DNA from: Mycetohabitans endofungorum
GTDB taxonomy: Bacteria > Pseudomonadota > Gammaproteobacteria > Burkholderiales > Burkholderiaceae
Length of the DNA stretch: 64,000 nucleotides
Assembly (NCBI RefSeq): GCF_037477895.1
Contig: NZ_CP132744.1
Location: forward strand, 744,001 to 808,000
Reading direction: 5' to 3'
Shown here: one piece after another, positions 45,820 through 60,724 of the stretch
How positions within the stretch are numbered: the first letter of the stretch is position 1
How the letters are laid out: every line of letters starts with the position of its first letter
Notes under the pieces: model-generated
Databases searched by the model: none
The model's input: only the letters and a program-made list of their open reading frames with translations
Told to the model about the DNA's origin: nothing
Program-made: the position numbers and the translations under genes

Positions 45820-46179
45820 TTGAACCTCGCTGCCTATTTCCCCGTCCTGCTGTTTCTTCTCGTAGGCCTCGGTTTGGGGATTGCTTTAGTCGGTATCGGC
45901 AAGCTCTTGGGTCCGAACAAGCCGGACAGCGACAAGAATTCCCCGTACGAGTGTGGTTTCGAGGCGTTCGAAGACGCGCGCATGAAGTTCGACGTGCGCT
46001 ACTACCTGGTTGCCATTCTCTTCATCATTTTTGATTTGGAAACGGCCTTTCTGTTCCCTTGGGGCGTTGCGTTGCGCGACATCGGTTGGCCGGGCTTCAT
46101 CGCGATGATGATCTTCCTGCTCGAGTTCCTGCTGGGCTTCGCCTATATCTGGAAACGGGGTGGCCTGAACTGGGAATGA
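45820..46179 (+). CDS. nuoA: NADH-quinone oxidoreductase subunit A
   Basis: A 119-residue membrane subunit of complex I with three helices ([21 protein letters not shown] near the N-terminus, then two after the conserved loop). [41 protein letters not shown] is the family block that contacts NuoH/J/K. The start codon is TTG at 45820, with agagga upstream. First gene of the 14-gene operon. Confidence 0.97.
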   Translation: MNLAAYFPVLLFLLVGLGLGIALVGIGKLLGPNKPDSDKNSPYECGFEAFEDARMKFDVRYYLVAILFIIFDLETAFLFPWGVALRDIGWPGFIAMMIFLLEFLLGFAYIWKRGGLNWE

Positions 46180-46238
46180 ACGCCAATCACGCTTGAATGT
46201 CGGGTGCAAGGCTTGCCGCCCGTCTGGAGTCAAAAGCA

Positions 46239-46718
46239 ATGAGTATCGAAGGGGTCTTGAAGGAAGGCTTTGTCACCACGACGGCTGACAAGCTGATCAA
46301 CTGGACGCGGACCGGTTCGCTGTGGCCGATGACGTTCGGGCTCGCCTGCTGCGCGGTTGAGATGATGCATGCCGGCGCCGCACGCTATGACCTGGACCGT
46401 TTCGGTGTTGTGTTCCGACCGAGTCCGCGTCAGTCCGATGTCATGATCGTGGCCGGTACGCTGTGCAACAAGATGGCGCCTGCGCTGCGCAAGGTCTATG
46501 ATCAGATGGCCGAGCCGCGCTGGGTGATCTCGATGGGCTCATGCGCGAATGGTGGCGGCTACTATCACTACTCGTACTCAGTCGTGCGCGGATGTGACCG
46601 GATCGTGCCGGTCGACGTGTACGTGCCCGGCTGCCCGCCGACCGCCGAGGCGCTGGTCTACGGCGTGATCCAGTTGCAGGCGAAGATTCGTCGTACTAAC
46701 ACCATCGCCCGGTCGTAA
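46239..46718 (+). CDS. nuoB: NADH-quinone oxidoreductase subunit B
   Basis: A 159-residue peripheral subunit carrying the terminal [4Fe-4S] cluster N2. Ligands are seen in [11 protein letters not shown] (the adjacent Cys pair), [20 protein letters not shown] and [11 protein letters not shown]. The start at 46239 ([10 protein letters not shown]) is the family start; an upstream in-frame ATG at 46197 is less likely. Confidence 0.97.
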
Positions 46719-46733
46719 CGCGGAGTTCCCCAC

Positions 46734-47336
46734 ATGGCAAGCAAACTCGAGATCCTGAGGGCGAACCTCAATAAGGCGCTCGGCGACAAGCTGAAAAGCG
46801 CGACGGAGTCACTCGGGCAATTGACGATCGTCGTCGCCGCTAGCGATCTGATCGACGTCGCGACGCGGCTGCGCGATGACCCGGCGCTTGGCTTCGAGCA
46901 ATTGAGCGACTTGTGCGGCGTCGATTATTCGACGTATGGCGATGGCGGATACGACGGTCCTCGCTTTGCCGCGGTGTCGCACCTGCTGTCGATCCGCCAC
47001 AACTGGCGACTGCGTTTGCGGGTCTTCGCGCCGGACGACGATGTGCCGATTCTGCCGTCGCTGATCGACGTGTGGAATTCGGTGAACTGGTACGAGCGCG
47101 AGGCGTTTGATCTGTACGGGATCGTGTTCGAAGGTCATCCCGATTTGCGTCGGATCCTGACCGACTACGGTTTCATCGGCCACCCGTTCCGCAAGGATTT
47201 CCCGCTGTCCGGCTATGTCGAGATGCGCTACGACGCGCAAGAAAAGCGCGTTGTCTACCAACCTGTCACGATCGAGCCGCGCGAGATCACGCCGCGCGTG
47301 ATTCGCGAAGAACGCTATGGCGGCCTCAAGCACTGA
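46734..47336 (+). CDS. nuoC: NADH-quinone oxidoreductase subunit C
   Basis: A 200-residue hydrophilic subunit (30-kDa type) at the base of the peripheral arm. [50 protein letters not shown] and [20 protein letters not shown] are diagnostic. It is separate from NuoD, unlike the fused NuoCD of E. coli. Confidence 0.97.
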   Translation: MASKLEILRANLNKALGDKLKSATESLGQLTIVVAASDLIDVATRLRDDPALGFEQLSDLCGVDYSTYGDGGYDGPRFAAVSHLLSIRHNWRLRLRVFAPDDDVPILPSLIDVWNSVNWYEREAFDLYGIVFEGHPDLRRILTDYGFIGHPFRKDFPLSGYVEMRYDAQEKRVVYQPVTIEPREITPRVIREERYGGLKH

Positions 47337-47419
47337 GCGCCAGCCTGGCCGGCTGCGGACCGTTTGCGCGAGCGCATGCGGTCCGTGCGAGTCATTGAAT
47401 TTCTAGCAAGCCCGCGAAC

Positions 47420-48673
47420 ATGGCTGACATCAAGAACTACACGCTGAACTTCGGTCCCCAGCATCCGGCAGCGCACGGCGTGCTGCGCCTCGTGCTCGAG
47501 TTGGACGGCGAGGTGATCCAGCGTGCCGATCCGCACATCGGTTTGCTGCATCGCGCGACCGAAAAGCTCGCCGAGCACAAGACGTTCCTCCAGTCGGTGC
47601 CGTACATGGACCGCCTCGACTACGTGTCGATGATGGCCAACGAGCACGCGTACGTGATGGCGATCGAGAAGCTCGTCGGTATTGACGTGCCGGTCCGGGC
47701 CCAGTACATCCGCGTGATGTTTGACGAGATCACGCGGATCCTGAATCACTTGATGTGGATCGGCGCCCACGCACTGGACGTCGGCGCGATGGCGGTGTTC
47801 CTGTACGCGTTCCGCGAGCGCGAGGATTTGATGGACGTCTACGAGGCGGTGTCCGGCGCGCGCATGCACGCGGCATACTATCGGCCAGGTGGCGTCTACC
47901 GCGATCTGCCAGACGCGATGCCGCAATACAAGGCCTCGAAGATTCGCAACGAAAAGGCGCTCGCTCGGCTCAACGAGAACCGCCAGGGTTCGCTGCTCGA
48001 TTTCATCGAAGACTTCACGAATCGCTTCCCTGGCTGCGTCGATGAGTACGAGACGCTACTGACCGACAATCGGATCTGGAAGCAGCGGTTGGTCGGCATC
48101 GGTGTCGTCACGCCGGAGCGTGCGCTGCAACTGGGCATGACTGGACCGATGCTGCGCGGTTCGGGTGTTGAATGGGACTTGCGCAAAAAGCAGCCGTACG
48201 AAGTGTATGACCAGCTTGATTTCGACATTCCGGTCGGCGCGGGCGGCGACTGCTATGACCGATATCTCGTGCGCATCGAGGAGATGCGCCAGTCGAACCG
48301 GATCATTAAACAGTGTATTGCATGGCTGCGTAAGAATCCGGGCCCGGTGATGGTCGACAATCACAAGGTCGCGCCGCCGTCGCGGCTAAACATGAAGTCG
48401 AACATGGAAGAGCTGATCCACCATTTCAAGCTCTTCACAGAAGGCATGCATGTTCCCGAGGGCGAAGCATACGTCGCCGTCGAGCACCCGAAGGGCGAGT
48501 TTGGTATCTATCTGGTGTCGGACGGCGCGAACAAGCCGTACCGGCTGAAGATCCGCGCGCCCGGCTACGCGCATTTGTCCGCGCTCGACGAGATGGCGCG
48601 TGGTCACATGATCGCCGACGCGGTCACGATCATCGGGACACAGGACATCGTGTTCGGCGAGGTTGACCGATAG
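47420..48673 (+). CDS. nuoD: NADH-quinone oxidoreductase subunit D
   Basis: A 417-residue 49-kDa subunit forming the quinone pocket with NuoB and Nuo[21 protein letters not shown] holds the quinone-loop His, [20 protein letters not shown] and [17 protein letters not shown] follow, and the C-terminus ends with [21 protein letters not shown]. Nothing unusual is seen. Confidence 0.97.
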   Translation: MADIKNYTLNFGPQHPAAHGVLRLVLELDGEVIQRADPHIGLLHRATEKLAEHKTFLQSVPYMDRLDYVSMMANEHAYVMAIEKLVGIDVPVRAQYIRVMFDEITRILNHLMWIGAHALDVGAMAVFLYAFREREDLMDVYEAVSGARMHAAYYRPGGVYRDLPDAMPQYKASKIRNEKALARLNENRQGSLLDFIEDFTNRFPGCVDEYETLLTDNRIWKQRLVGIGVVTPERALQLGMTGPMLRGSGVEWDLRKKQPYEVYDQLDFDIPVGAGGDCYDRYLVRIEEMRQSNRIIKQCIAWLRKNPGPVMVDNHKVAPPSRLNMKSNMEELIHHFKLFTEGMHVPEGEAYVAVEHPKGEFGIYLVSDGANKPYRLKIRAPGYAHLSALDEMARGHMIADAVTIIGTQDIVFGEVDR

Positions 48674-48794
48674 TGTCACCGCTTGGCGCATCGCGCGTGG
48701 CGCGATGCTGTCGTATCAAGGAGCGTCAGGTCTGCCGGTAGCGGTTCGCCGGCAGGTTTTCGTTCGGTAAGCATTGAATGAGTCGTGTCTGGAA

Positions 48795-49267
48795 ATGATC
48801 TCAGCTGAAGGCCTCAAGGAAATCGATCGCGCGGTGGCGAAGTACCCCGCCGGTCACCAGCAGTCCGCCGTGATGGCGGCGCTTGCGATTGCGCAGCGAG
48901 AGCAGGGCTGGCTGTCGCCGGAGCTGATGCAATTCGTCGCCGACTATCTAAAGATGCCGGCCATCGCGGTGCAGGAAGTCGCGACGTTTTACACCATGTA
49001 TGAGACTGCGCCAGTCGGTCAACATAAGATCACGCTGTGCACGAACCTGCCGTGCCAACTGGGCGGTGCAGAAGAGACCGCAGAATATCTGAAGCAGAAG
49101 CTGGGAATCGATTTTGGCGAGACGACGCCGGACGGCAAGTTCACGCTGAAAGAAGGCGAGTGCTTCGGCGCCTGTGGCGATGCGCCGGTGGTGTTGCTGA
49201 ACAACCATCGGATGTGCAGCTTCATGAGCCGCGAGAAGATCGACCAGTTGCTCGAGGAGCTGTCCAA

Positions 49268-49271
<4 letters not shown>
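48795..49271 (+). CDS. nuoE: NADH-quinone oxidoreductase subunit E
   Basis: A 158-residue 24-kDa subunit with a thioredoxin-like [2Fe-2S] domain (N1a). Cys ligands are in [12 protein letters not shown] and [26 protein letters not shown] is the linker block. The start is placed at ATG 48795 ([11 protein letters not shown]); a TTG at 48774 in the same frame would add seven residues. The stop overlaps the start of nuoF (ATGA). Confidence 0.95.
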
Positions 49272-50593
<1,322 letters not shown>

Positions 50594-50664
50594 GCGGGCG
50601 CCGCAAGTCGCCACGGCCCGCCGTGAGCGGGTGCACAGGATTAGGTTAGGGACCCTTCACCATC

Positions 50665-52995
<2,331 letters not shown>

Positions 52996-54060
52996 ATGGG
53001 CGTGTTCGAAACGATCAATGCAACCGGTAGCCAACTGCTGGGCGTCGCGTGGCCGACCGTATGGGCGTTAGTGCGTATACTCGTCGTGTCGGTCGTGATC
53101 CTGCTGTGCGTCGCCTATCTGATTCTGTGGGAGCGCAAGCTGATTGGTTGGATGCACGTGCGGCTCGGACCGAACCGCGTCGGGCCGAAGGGGCTGTTGC
53201 AGCCGATCGCCGACGTGGTCAAGCTGTTGCTCAAGGAAGTGATTCAGCCGGCGCAGGCGACCAAGTGGATCTACCTCGTTGCGCCGATCATGGTCGTAGT
53301 GCCGGCGTTTGGCGTCTGGGCGGTGATTCCATTTCAGGCTGAGGCGGTGCTCGGCGACATCAACGCTGGTTTGCTGTATGCGATGGCGATTTCCTCGCTC
53401 GGCGTGTACGGCGTGATCCTCGCCGGCTGGGCATCGAATTCGAAGTACGCGTTCCTTGGCGCGATGCGCGCGGCCGCGCAGATGGTGTCGTATGAAATCG
53501 CGATGGGCTTCGCGCTGGTCGTCGTGCTGATGACGTCGGGCAGCCTGAACCTCTCCGATATCGTGCACTCGCAACAGCGCGGGTTGTTCGCCGGGCTCGG
53601 CCTGAACTTCCTGTCGTGGAACTGGCTGCCGCTGCTGCCGATGTTCGTCGTCTACTTCATCTCCGGCATCGCCGAAACCAACCGGCACCCGTTCGACGTC
53701 GTCGAAGGGGAGTCGGAAATCGTTGCTGGGCACATGATCGACTACTCGGGGATGGCGTTCGCGCTGTTCTTCCTCGCCGAGTACATCAATATGATCGTGA
53801 TCTCGGCGCTCGCCGCGACGCTGTTCCTCGGTGGCTGGAGCGCGCCGTTCGAGTTCCTGTCGTTCATCCCGGGCATCGTCTGGCTGGTGCTCAAAGTGTT
53901 TTTCCTGCTGTCGGTGTTCATCTGGGCCCGTGCGACGTTCCCGCGTTACCGCTACGACCAGATCATGCGCCTGGGCTGGAAGATCTTCATTCCAGTATGT
54001 GTCGTGTGGCTGGTCGTGGTCGGTTTCTGGATCATGTCGCCGCTGAACATCTGGAAATAA
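52996..54060 (+). CDS. nuoH: NADH-quinone oxidoreductase subunit H
   Basis: A 354-residue membrane subunit with about eight helices that completes the quinone channel. [36 protein letters not shown] is the universal NuoH block; [17 protein letters not shown] and [32 protein letters not shown] hold the charged E-channel residues. A strong Shine-Dalgarno lies within the end of nuoG. Confidence 0.97.
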   Translation: MGVFETINATGSQLLGVAWPTVWALVRILVVSVVILLCVAYLILWERKLIGWMHVRLGPNRVGPKGLLQPIADVVKLLLKEVIQPAQATKWIYLVAPIMVVVPAFGVWAVIPFQAEAVLGDINAGLLYAMAISSLGVYGVILAGWASNSKYAFLGAMRAAAQMVSYEIAMGFALVVVLMTSGSLNLSDIVHSQQRGLFAGLGLNFLSWNWLPLLPMFVVYFISGIAETNRHPFDVVEGESEIVAGHMIDYSGMAFALFFLAEYINMIVISALAATLFLGGWSAPFEFLSFIPGIVWLVLKVFFLLSVFIWARATFPRYRYDQIMRLGWKIFIPVCVVWLVVVGFWIMSPLNIWK

Positions 54061-54069
54061 GGTGTTGCC

Positions 54070-54558
54070 ATGAACGCAATTCAGAATTTTTTCAAAACAT
54101 TCTTTCTGACCGAGCTGCTCAAGGGGCTCGCGCTGACTGGACGGTATGCGTTCCAGCGCAAGATCACGGTGCAGTTCCCCGAGGAAAAGACGCCGGTTTC
54201 GCCGCGCTTTCGCGGGCTGCATGCGCTGCGCCGCTATGAGAACGGCGAAGAGCGCTGCATCGCGTGTAAGCTGTGCGAGGCGGTCTGTCCGGCGTTGGCG
54301 ATCACGATCGAATCGGAAGTGCGCGCCGACAACACGCGCCGCACGACGCGTTACGACATCGACCTCACCAAGTGCATCTTCTGCGGCTTCTGCGAAGAGA
54401 GCTGCCCAGTCGATTCGATCGTCGAGACGCAGATCCTCGAGTATCACGGCGAGAAGCGCGGCGACCTGTATTTCACGAAGGACATGCTGCTGGCGGTCGG
54501 CGATCGCTACGAAGCCCAGATTGCGGCGGCAAAGGCGGCCGACGCACCGTACCGGTGA
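54070..54558 (+). CDS. nuoI: NADH-quinone oxidoreductase subunit I
   Basis: A 162-residue ferredoxin-type subunit with two [4Fe-4S] clusters (N6a, N6b). The two CxxCxxCxxxCP motifs are [12 protein letters not shown] and [32 protein letters not shown] and the [14 protein letters not shown] end are family blocks. Begins 9 bases after nuoH. Confidence 0.97.
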   Translation: MNAIQNFFKTFFLTELLKGLALTGRYAFQRKITVQFPEEKTPVSPRFRGLHALRRYENGEERCIACKLCEAVCPALAITIESEVRADNTRRTTRYDIDLTKCIFCGFCEESCPVDSIVETQILEYHGEKRGDLYFTKDMLLAVGDRYEAQIAAAKAADAPYR

Positions 54559-54625
54559 GCGTCATGGGGCTGGTTGCCCCGACGCATGATACGACAACGA
54601 CACGCCTAACGATGATCCGGTAAAC

Positions 54626-55318
54626 ATGGAATTCACGACCGTCCTCTTCTACCTCTTCGCGCTGCTCATGACCGTGTCAGGGCTCAAGGTGATCACCGCG
54701 CGCAACCCGGTGAGCTCGGCGCTGTTTTTGGTGCTCGCGTTCTTCAACGCCGCGGCGATTTGGATGCTGCTCGAGGCCGAGTTCCTCGCGATCCTGTTGG
54801 TGCTCGTCTACGTCGGCGCGGTGATGGTGCTGTTCCTGTTCGTCGTGATGATGCTGGACATCAACCTCGACGTGTTGCGGCGCGACTTCCGCCGCTTCGT
54901 GCCGATGGCGACGATTGTCGGCGCGATCATCGTAATCGAGACCGCGCTGATCCTCTGGCACGGTTACGGCGCGACCGTTTCGCCGGTGCATGACACTGCG
55001 CAGACGATGCAAGCAGCTGGAGCCGGGGGCGCGCTGTCGAACACCCGCCTGATTGGCCGGATCATCTACAGCGACTACATCTTCGCGTTCGAGGTCGCGG
55101 GCCTCGTGCTGCTAGTCGCGATCGTCGCGGCGATTGCACTGACGATCCGCGACGGCAAGGACGTGAAGCGCCAGCGCGTCAGTGAGCAGGTGCGGGTGCG
55201 GCGCGAGGAGCGCGTGCGGCTGGTACGAATGGCTGCCGAAACGCAGGCGCCGGACGCATCGACGCAACCGGCGACGCCGGGCAACACCGGTGCTGGCGCG
55301 GTCGGCAACACCCGCTGA
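54626..55318 (+). CDS. nuoJ: NADH-quinone oxidoreductase subunit J
   Basis: A 230-residue five-helix membrane subunit. [20 protein letters not shown] and [27 protein letters not shown] form the conserved core with the pi-bulge helix. The C-terminal 55 residues are a charged then Ala/Thr/Gly-rich cytoplasmic tail ([18 protein letters not shown]), longer than in E. coli but usual in Burkholderia-type proteins. Confidence 0.96.
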   Translation: MEFTTVLFYLFALLMTVSGLKVITARNPVSSALFLVLAFFNAAAIWMLLEAEFLAILLVLVYVGAVMVLFLFVVMMLDINLDVLRRDFRRFVPMATIVGAIIVIETALILWHGYGATVSPVHDTAQTMQAAGAGGALSNTRLIGRIIYSDYIFAFEVAGLVLLVAIVAAIALTIRDGKDVKRQRVSEQVRVRREERVRLVRMAAETQAPDASTQPATPGNTGAGAVGNTR

Positions 55319-55340
55319 CCGGGACAAGGAGAAAAGAACC

Positions 55341-55646
55341 ATGTTGAGCCTCGCCCATTACCTCGTGCTTGGCGCGATCCTGTTTGCGATCTCGATCGTT
55401 GGGATCTTCCTGAACCGCCGCAACGTGATCATCATCCTGATGGCGATCGAGTTGATGCTGCTCGCGGTGAACACCAATTTCGTTGCGTTCTCGCACTATC
55501 TCGGCGACGCGCATGGCCAGATCTTTGTGTTCTTTGTGCTGACCGTGGCCGCGGCTGAAGCGGCAATCGGCCTTGCGATCCTGGTCACATTGTTCCGCAG
55601 CCTCGACACGATCAACGTCGAGGATCTCGACCGGCTCAAGGGTTAA
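55341..55646 (+). CDS. nuoK: NADH-quinone oxidoreductase subunit K
   Basis: A 101-residue three-helix subunit. [20 protein letters not shown] and [23 protein letters not shown] carry the two proton-path glutamates (Glu in MAIELML and in [11 protein letters not shown]). The start at 55341 follows an aaggag Shine-Dalgarno. The length is exactly that of the family. Confidence 0.97.
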   Translation: MLSLAHYLVLGAILFAISIVGIFLNRRNVIIILMAIELMLLAVNTNFVAFSHYLGDAHGQIFVFFVLTVAAAEAAIGLAILVTLFRSLDTINVEDLDRLKG

Positions 55647-55666
55647 GAAAAAAGGCCCTGACTGTT

Positions 55667-57709
55667 ATGGCAACGACACTCAATCCCAACCTGCTGCTGG
55701 CGGTCCCGCTGGCGCCCCTGGCCGGCTCGCTGATCGCCGGCCTGTTCGGCAAGACCATCGGCCGCCACAACGCGCATCGCGTGACGATCCTCGGCGTGGC
55801 GATCGCATTCGTGATCTCTGCGCTGGTGTTCCTCGACGTGCTCGATGGCGCCAGCTTCAATGGCACGATTTACGAATGGGCGACGCTGCCAAGTCTCGTA
55901 CCGGGACAGGGCAGCTTGAAGCTCGAAATTGGTTTCCTGGTCGATTCGCTGACCGCGATGATGATGTGTGTGGTCACCTTCGTGTCGCTGATGGTGCACA
56001 TCTACACGATCGGCTACATGGTGGAGGACCCGGGCTATCAGCGCTTCTTCTCGTACATTTCGCTGTTCACGTTCTCGATGTTGATGCTCGTGATGAGCAA
56101 CAACTTCCTGCAACTATTTTTCGGATGGGAAGCGGTCGGGCTGGTGTCCTACCTGCTGATCGGCTTCTGGTACACGCGTCCGACGGCGATCTACGCAAAC
56201 CTGAAGGCGTTCCTCGTGAACCGCGTCGGCGACTTTGGCTTTCTGCTCGGCATCGGCCTGGTGCTCGCGTATGTCGGCTCGTTGAACTATGGCGACGTAT
56301 TCGCGCATCGCGACGCGCTGACCAGCGCAGGTGTGCTGCCGGGCACGCAGTGGCAGCTGATCACGGTGACTTGCATCTGCCTGTTCATCGGCGCGATGGG
56401 TAAGTCCGCGCAGTTCCCGCTGCACGTGTGGCTGCCTGACTCGATGGAAGGTCCAACGCCGATTTCCGCGCTGATCCACGCCGCCACGATGGTGACCGCG
56501 GGCATCTTCATGGTCACGCGGATGTCGCCGTTATTCGAGTTGTCCGACGCTGCGCTGTCGTTCGTGATGGTGATCGGCGCGATTACCGCGCTGTTCATGG
56601 GCTTTCTCGGCATCGTACAGAACGATATCAAGCGGGTCGTCGCTTACTCGACGCTGTCTCAGCTCGGCTATATGACCGTGGCGCTCGGCGCCTCCGCTTA
56701 CTCGGTCGCGGTATTCCACCTGATGACGCACGCGTTCTTTAAGGCGCTGCTGTTCTTGGGCGCCGGTTCGGTGATCATCGGCATGCATCACGACCAGGAC
56801 ATGCGCAACATGGGTGGGCTGCGCAAGTACATGCCGATCACGTGGATCACGTCGCTGGTTGGCTCGCTTGCGCTGATCGGCACGCCGTTCTTCTCCGGCT
56901 TCTATTCGAAGGACTCGATCATCGAGGCGGTCAAGTTGTCGCACTTGCCGGGTTCGGGATTCGCGTATTTTGCGGTGACCGCCAGTGTATTCGTGACCGC
57001 GTTGTACTCGTTCCGGATGGTTTTCATGGTGTTCCACGGTCCGGAGCGCTTCCGCAACGTGCATCACGATGACGATGGGCACGGCCACGGTGCGCATCAT
57101 GGGCATGGCGCGCACGAGCCGCACGAGACGTCGTGGGTGGTTACGCTGCCGCTGGTGCTGCTTGCGATCCCGTCCGTCGTGATCGGTGCGATCGCGGTTG
57201 GCCCGATGATTTTCGGCAACTTCTTCTCGCACGGCGTCGTGTTCGACAAGGTTGTTTACGTCAGCGAGCATCACGAGGCGCTGTGTGAGATGGCCGAGGC
57301 GTTCCATGGCTGGATGGCGATGGGGTTGCATTCGGTCTCGGGCTTGCCGATTTGGCTCGCGCTGGCCGGTGTCATCGTCGCCTGGTTCCTGTACCTGAAG
57401 CGGCCTGACATCCCGGCGGCGATTCGTCAGCGTTTCTCGGGCATTTATACGCTGCTGGACAACAAGTACTACATGGACAAGATCAACGACGTTGTGTTCG
57501 CCAAGGGTGCGGTGACATTCGGCAAAGGGCTCTGGAAGGAGGGCGATGTCGTCGTGATCGACGGTCTAGTCAACGGCAGCGCGCGCGCGGTCGCGAAGTT
57601 TGCCGGCGTGGTCCGCTTTCTGCAAACCGGTTACATCTACCACTACGCGTTCGCCATGATTATCGGCATGTTGGGGTTGCTGACCCTGTTCGTTACGTTG
57701 AATAAATAA
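55667..57709 (+). CDS. nuoL: NADH-quinone oxidoreductase subunit L
   Basis: A 680-residue antiporter-like proton-pumping subunit with about 16 helices and the long lateral helix. NNFLQLFFGWEAVGLVSYLLIGFW contains the key Glu, GAMGKSAQFPLHVWLPDSMEGPTPISALIHAATMVTAG the key Lys/His set, and IVQNDIKRVVAYSTLSQLGYM follows. A His/Gly-rich loop (about 465-485, HHDDDGHGHGAHHGHGAH) sits between helices, a feature common in beta-proteobacteria. Confidence 0.97.
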   Translation: MATTLNPNLLLAVPLAPLAGSLIAGLFGKTIGRHNAHRVTILGVAIAFVISALVFLDVLDGASFNGTIYEWATLPSLVPGQGSLKLEIGFLVDSLTAMMMCVVTFVSLMVHIYTIGYMVEDPGYQRFFSYISLFTFSMLMLVMSNNFLQLFFGWEAVGLVSYLLIGFWYTRPTAIYANLKAFLVNRVGDFGFLLGIGLVLAYVGSLNYGDVFAHRDALTSAGVLPGTQWQLITVTCICLFIGAMGKSAQFPLHVWLPDSMEGPTPISALIHAATMVTAGIFMVTRMSPLFELSDAALSFVMVIGAITALFMGFLGIVQNDIKRVVAYSTLSQLGYMTVALGASAYSVAVFHLMTHAFFKALLFLGAGSVIIGMHHDQDMRNMGGLRKYMPITWITSLVGSLALIGTPFFSGFYSKDSIIEAVKLSHLPGSGFAYFAVTASVFVTALYSFRMVFMVFHGPERFRNVHHDDDGHGHGAHHGHGAHEPHETSWVVTLPLVLLAIPSVVIGAIAVGPMIFGNFFSHGVVFDKVVYVSEHHEALCEMAEAFHGWMAMGLHSVSGLPIWLALAGVIVAWFLYLKRPDIPAAIRQRFSGIYTLLDNKYYMDKINDVVFAKGAVTFGKGLWKEGDVVVIDGLVNGSARAVAKFAGVVRFLQTGYIYHYAFAMIIGMLGLLTLFVTLNK

Positions 57710-57722
57710 CGCGAGGACAGGT

Positions 57723-59219
57723 ATGCACGCTCATTTCCCCGTTTTGACTTTCGCGATCTGGCTGCCGATCGCGTTCGGTATCGCCGTTCTTGCGGTCGGC
57801 TCAGACAAGACACCGGGTGTCGCGCGCTGGACTGCGCTGATCGGCTCGGTGATCAGCTTCATCGTCACACTGCCGTTGATCAGCGGCTTCGACGCAAGTA
57901 CGTCAGCGCTGCAGTTCGTTGAAGTCGCGCCGTGGATCGAACGTTTCAACATCACGTACCACCTCGGCGTCGACGGGCTGTCGATGTGGTTCGTTGTGCT
58001 GACTGCATTCATCACGGTCATCGTCGTGATCGCCGGATGGGAGGTGATCACAGACCGCGTGGCGCAGTACATGGCCGCCTTCCTGATCCTGTCAGGTCTG
58101 ATGGTGGGCGTGTTCTCGGCGGCCGACGGGATGCTGTTCTATGTGTTCTTCGAGGCGACGCTGATCCCGATGTACCTGATCATCGGCGTCTGGGGCGGCC
58201 CAAACCGCGTGTATGCGGCGTTCAAGTTTTTCCTGTACACGCTGGCCGGCTCGTTGCTGATGTTGGTCGCATTGATCTACCTGTACACGCAGTCGCAATC
58301 GTTCGAGTTGTCAGCTTGGCATGCGCTGCCGCTCGGCATGACGCCGCAGGTGCTGTTGTTCGTCGCGTTCTTCCTCGCGTTCGCAGTGAAGGTGCCGATG
58401 TGGCCGGTGCACACGTGGTTGCCCGACGCGCACGTTGAGGCGCCAACCGGCGGCTCGGTCGTGCTGGCGGCGATCATGCTGAAACTGGGCGCGTACGGCT
58501 TCCTGCGCTTCTCGCTGCCGATCGCGCCGGATGCGAGCCACGTGCTGGCGCCGGTTGTGATCACGCTGTCGCTCGTTGCCGTAATCTATATCGGCTTCGT
58601 CGCTCTGGTGCAGGCCGATATGAAGAAGCTGGTCGCGTATTCGTCGATCGCGCATATGGGCTTTGTCACGCTCGGCTTCTTTCTGTTCAGTCAGCTCGGC
58701 GTCGAAGGGGCCATCGTGCAGATGATCTCGCACGGTTTCGTGTCGGGTGCGATGTTTCTGTGCATCGGCGTGCTGTATGACCGCGTGCACTCACGCCAAA
58801 TCGCCGACTACGGCGGTGTCGTGAACACGATGCCCAAGTTCGCGGCGTTCGCGGTGCTGTTCTCGATGGCCAACTGCGGGTTGCCGGGCACGTCCGGGTT
58901 CGTCGGCGAGTTCATGGTGATCCTGTCGGCCGTGAAATTCAATTTCTGGATCGGATTGCTCGCGGCGATTACGCTGATTCTGGGCGCTGCGTACACGCTG
59001 TGGATGGTCAAGCGCGTCTATTTCGGCGCGGTCGCGAACGACCATGTCGCGAAGCTCGTCGACCTGAGTTGCCGCGAGTTCTGGATGTTGATGGCGCTGG
59101 CGCTGCTCGTGCTGTACATGGGCATCTTCCCGAAGCCGTTCACGGATGTGATGCACGAATCGGTGATTAACCTGCTCTCCCATGTCGCGCAGTCGAAGCT
59201 GCCGGCGACGCCGCAGTAA
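57723..59219 (+). CDS. nuoM: NADH-quinone oxidoreductase subunit M
   Basis: A 498-residue antiporter-like subunit with 14 helices. MLFYVFFEATLIPMYLIIGVWG has the conserved Glu, FAVKVPMWPVHTWLPDAHVEAPTGGSVVLAAIMLKLGAYG the Lys and His residues, and VQADMKKLVAYSSIAHMGFV the second Lys. Begins 13 bases after nuoL. Confidence 0.97.
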   Translation: MHAHFPVLTFAIWLPIAFGIAVLAVGSDKTPGVARWTALIGSVISFIVTLPLISGFDASTSALQFVEVAPWIERFNITYHLGVDGLSMWFVVLTAFITVIVVIAGWEVITDRVAQYMAAFLILSGLMVGVFSAADGMLFYVFFEATLIPMYLIIGVWGGPNRVYAAFKFFLYTLAGSLLMLVALIYLYTQSQSFELSAWHALPLGMTPQVLLFVAFFLAFAVKVPMWPVHTWLPDAHVEAPTGGSVVLAAIMLKLGAYGFLRFSLPIAPDASHVLAPVVITLSLVAVIYIGFVALVQADMKKLVAYSSIAHMGFVTLGFFLFSQLGVEGAIVQMISHGFVSGAMFLCIGVLYDRVHSRQIADYGGVVNTMPKFAAFAVLFSMANCGLPGTSGFVGEFMVILSAVKFNFWIGLLAAITLILGAAYTLWMVKRVYFGAVANDHVAKLVDLSCREFWMLMALALLVLYMGIFPKPFTDVMHESVINLLSHVAQSKLPATPQ

Positions 59220-59237
59220 GGGAGGATTGAAAACACT

Positions 59238-60710
59238 ATGCAAAACGCTCCTCTCAACGCCCTATTGCCCGATGCATTCCTGATGATCGTGACCGTCGTC
59301 GCATGGCTGAACGACATCATCACCGGCAAGAAGGGCCGCGGCCTGACTTATGTGATCGCGGTCGCGTCCGGCTTGATCGCCGCGCTCTGGTATGCGGTGA
59401 TCGCGACCGATCCGCATCCGCACTACTACTTCTCGAACATGTATGTAGTCGACCCGTTCGCGAGCCTGATGAAGTCGTTCATCTCGCTTGGCTTTGCGGT
59501 GTCGCTGATCTATTCGCGCAAGTATCTCGAAGAACGTGACCTGTTCCGCGGCGACTTCTACCTGCTGGCGCTGTTCTCGCTGCTTGGGCAGCTGGTGATG
59601 GTGTCGGGCAACAATTTCCTGACGCTGTACCTGGGACTGGAACTGATGTCGCTATCGTTGTACGCGATCATCGCGCTGCGTCGTGACGTGCCGCAATCTA
59701 ACGAAGCGGCAATGAAGTACTACGTGCTCGGGGCGCTGGCGTCCGGCTTCCTGCTGTACGGCATCTCGATGATGTACGGTGCGACTGGCTCGCTCGACCT
59801 GCATGACGTGTTCACTGCGGTCGCGTCGGGTCGCATCAACTATGCCGTGCTGCTGTTCGGTGTGATCTTCATCGTTGCCGGCATCGCGTTCAAGATGGGA
59901 GCTGTGCCGTTCCACATGTGGGTACCCGACGTCTATCATGGCGCGCCGACCGCGATGACGTTGCTCACTGGCGGCGGCCCGAAGGTCGCGGCCTTCGCGT
60001 GGGGGCTGCGCTTCCTGGTGATGGGGCTACTGCCGCTGGCGGTCGATTGGCAGACGATGCTGGTGATTCTGGCCGCGCTGTCGTTGATCGTGGGCAACAT
60101 CACCGGTATCGTGCAACGCAACGTGAAACGGATGCTCGCCTACTCGGCGATCTCGAATATGGGTTTTGTGCTGCTCGGCCTGCTGTCCGGCGTCGTCGAT
60201 GGCAAGGCAAGCGGTGCGGCGAACGCGTACGGATCCGCAGTGTTTTACAGCATCACGTATCTACTGACGACGCTAGGCTCGTTTGGTATCGTGATGCTGC
60301 TTGCGCGCCGCGATTTCGAGGCCGACACGCTGGACGACTTCAAGGGTTTGAACAAGCGCAGTCCAGTGTTCGCGTTCGTGATGTTGTTGATGATGTTCTC
60401 GTTGGCGGGCATCCCGCCGACGGTTGGCTTCTATGCGAAATTCGCGGTGCTCGAGGCCGCCGTGAATGCGAATTTGACGTGGCTGGCGGTGCTCGCGGTC
60501 GTCACGTCGCTGTTCGGCGCGTTCTACTACCTGCGCATCGTCAAGCTGATGTACTTTGACGAGCCAGTTGACGCGACGCCGATCACCGCCTACGGTGGCA
60601 ATCGCGCACTGCTCGCGCTCAACGGTCTCGCGGTGCTGTTGCTTGGCATCGTTCCCGGACCGCTGATGTCGAGTTGCTTGCAGGCGGTGCGCCAGACACT
60701 GTCGCTGTAA
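59238..60710 (+). CDS. nuoN: NADH-quinone oxidoreductase subunit N
   Basis: A 490-residue antiporter-like subunit. NNFLTLYLGLELMSLSLYAI carries the Glu, AFKMGAVPFHMWVPDVYHGAPTAMTLL and IVQRNVKRMLAYSAISNMGFVLLG the Lys residues. The C-terminal GNRALLALNGLAVLLLGIVPGP is typical. Last complex I gene; a DUF2818 gene follows 14 bases later. Confidence 0.97.
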   Translation: MQNAPLNALLPDAFLMIVTVVAWLNDIITGKKGRGLTYVIAVASGLIAALWYAVIATDPHPHYYFSNMYVVDPFASLMKSFISLGFAVSLIYSRKYLEERDLFRGDFYLLALFSLLGQLVMVSGNNFLTLYLGLELMSLSLYAIIALRRDVPQSNEAAMKYYVLGALASGFLLYGISMMYGATGSLDLHDVFTAVASGRINYAVLLFGVIFIVAGIAFKMGAVPFHMWVPDVYHGAPTAMTLLTGGGPKVAAFAWGLRFLVMGLLPLAVDWQTMLVILAALSLIVGNITGIVQRNVKRMLAYSAISNMGFVLLGLLSGVVDGKASGAANAYGSAVFYSITYLLTTLGSFGIVMLLARRDFEADTLDDFKGLNKRSPVFAFVMLLMMFSLAGIPPTVGFYAKFAVLEAAVNANLTWLAVLAVVTSLFGAFYYLRIVKLMYFDEPVDATPITAYGGNRALLALNGLAVLLLGIVPGPLMSSCLQAVRQTLSL

Positions 60711-60724
60711 CGGCGGTTGCCACG

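Noticed and set aside
53068..54447. Long minus-strand open frame of 459 codons
   Set aside because: It is a shadow of nuoH and nuoI on the opposite strand, caused by high-GC codon use.
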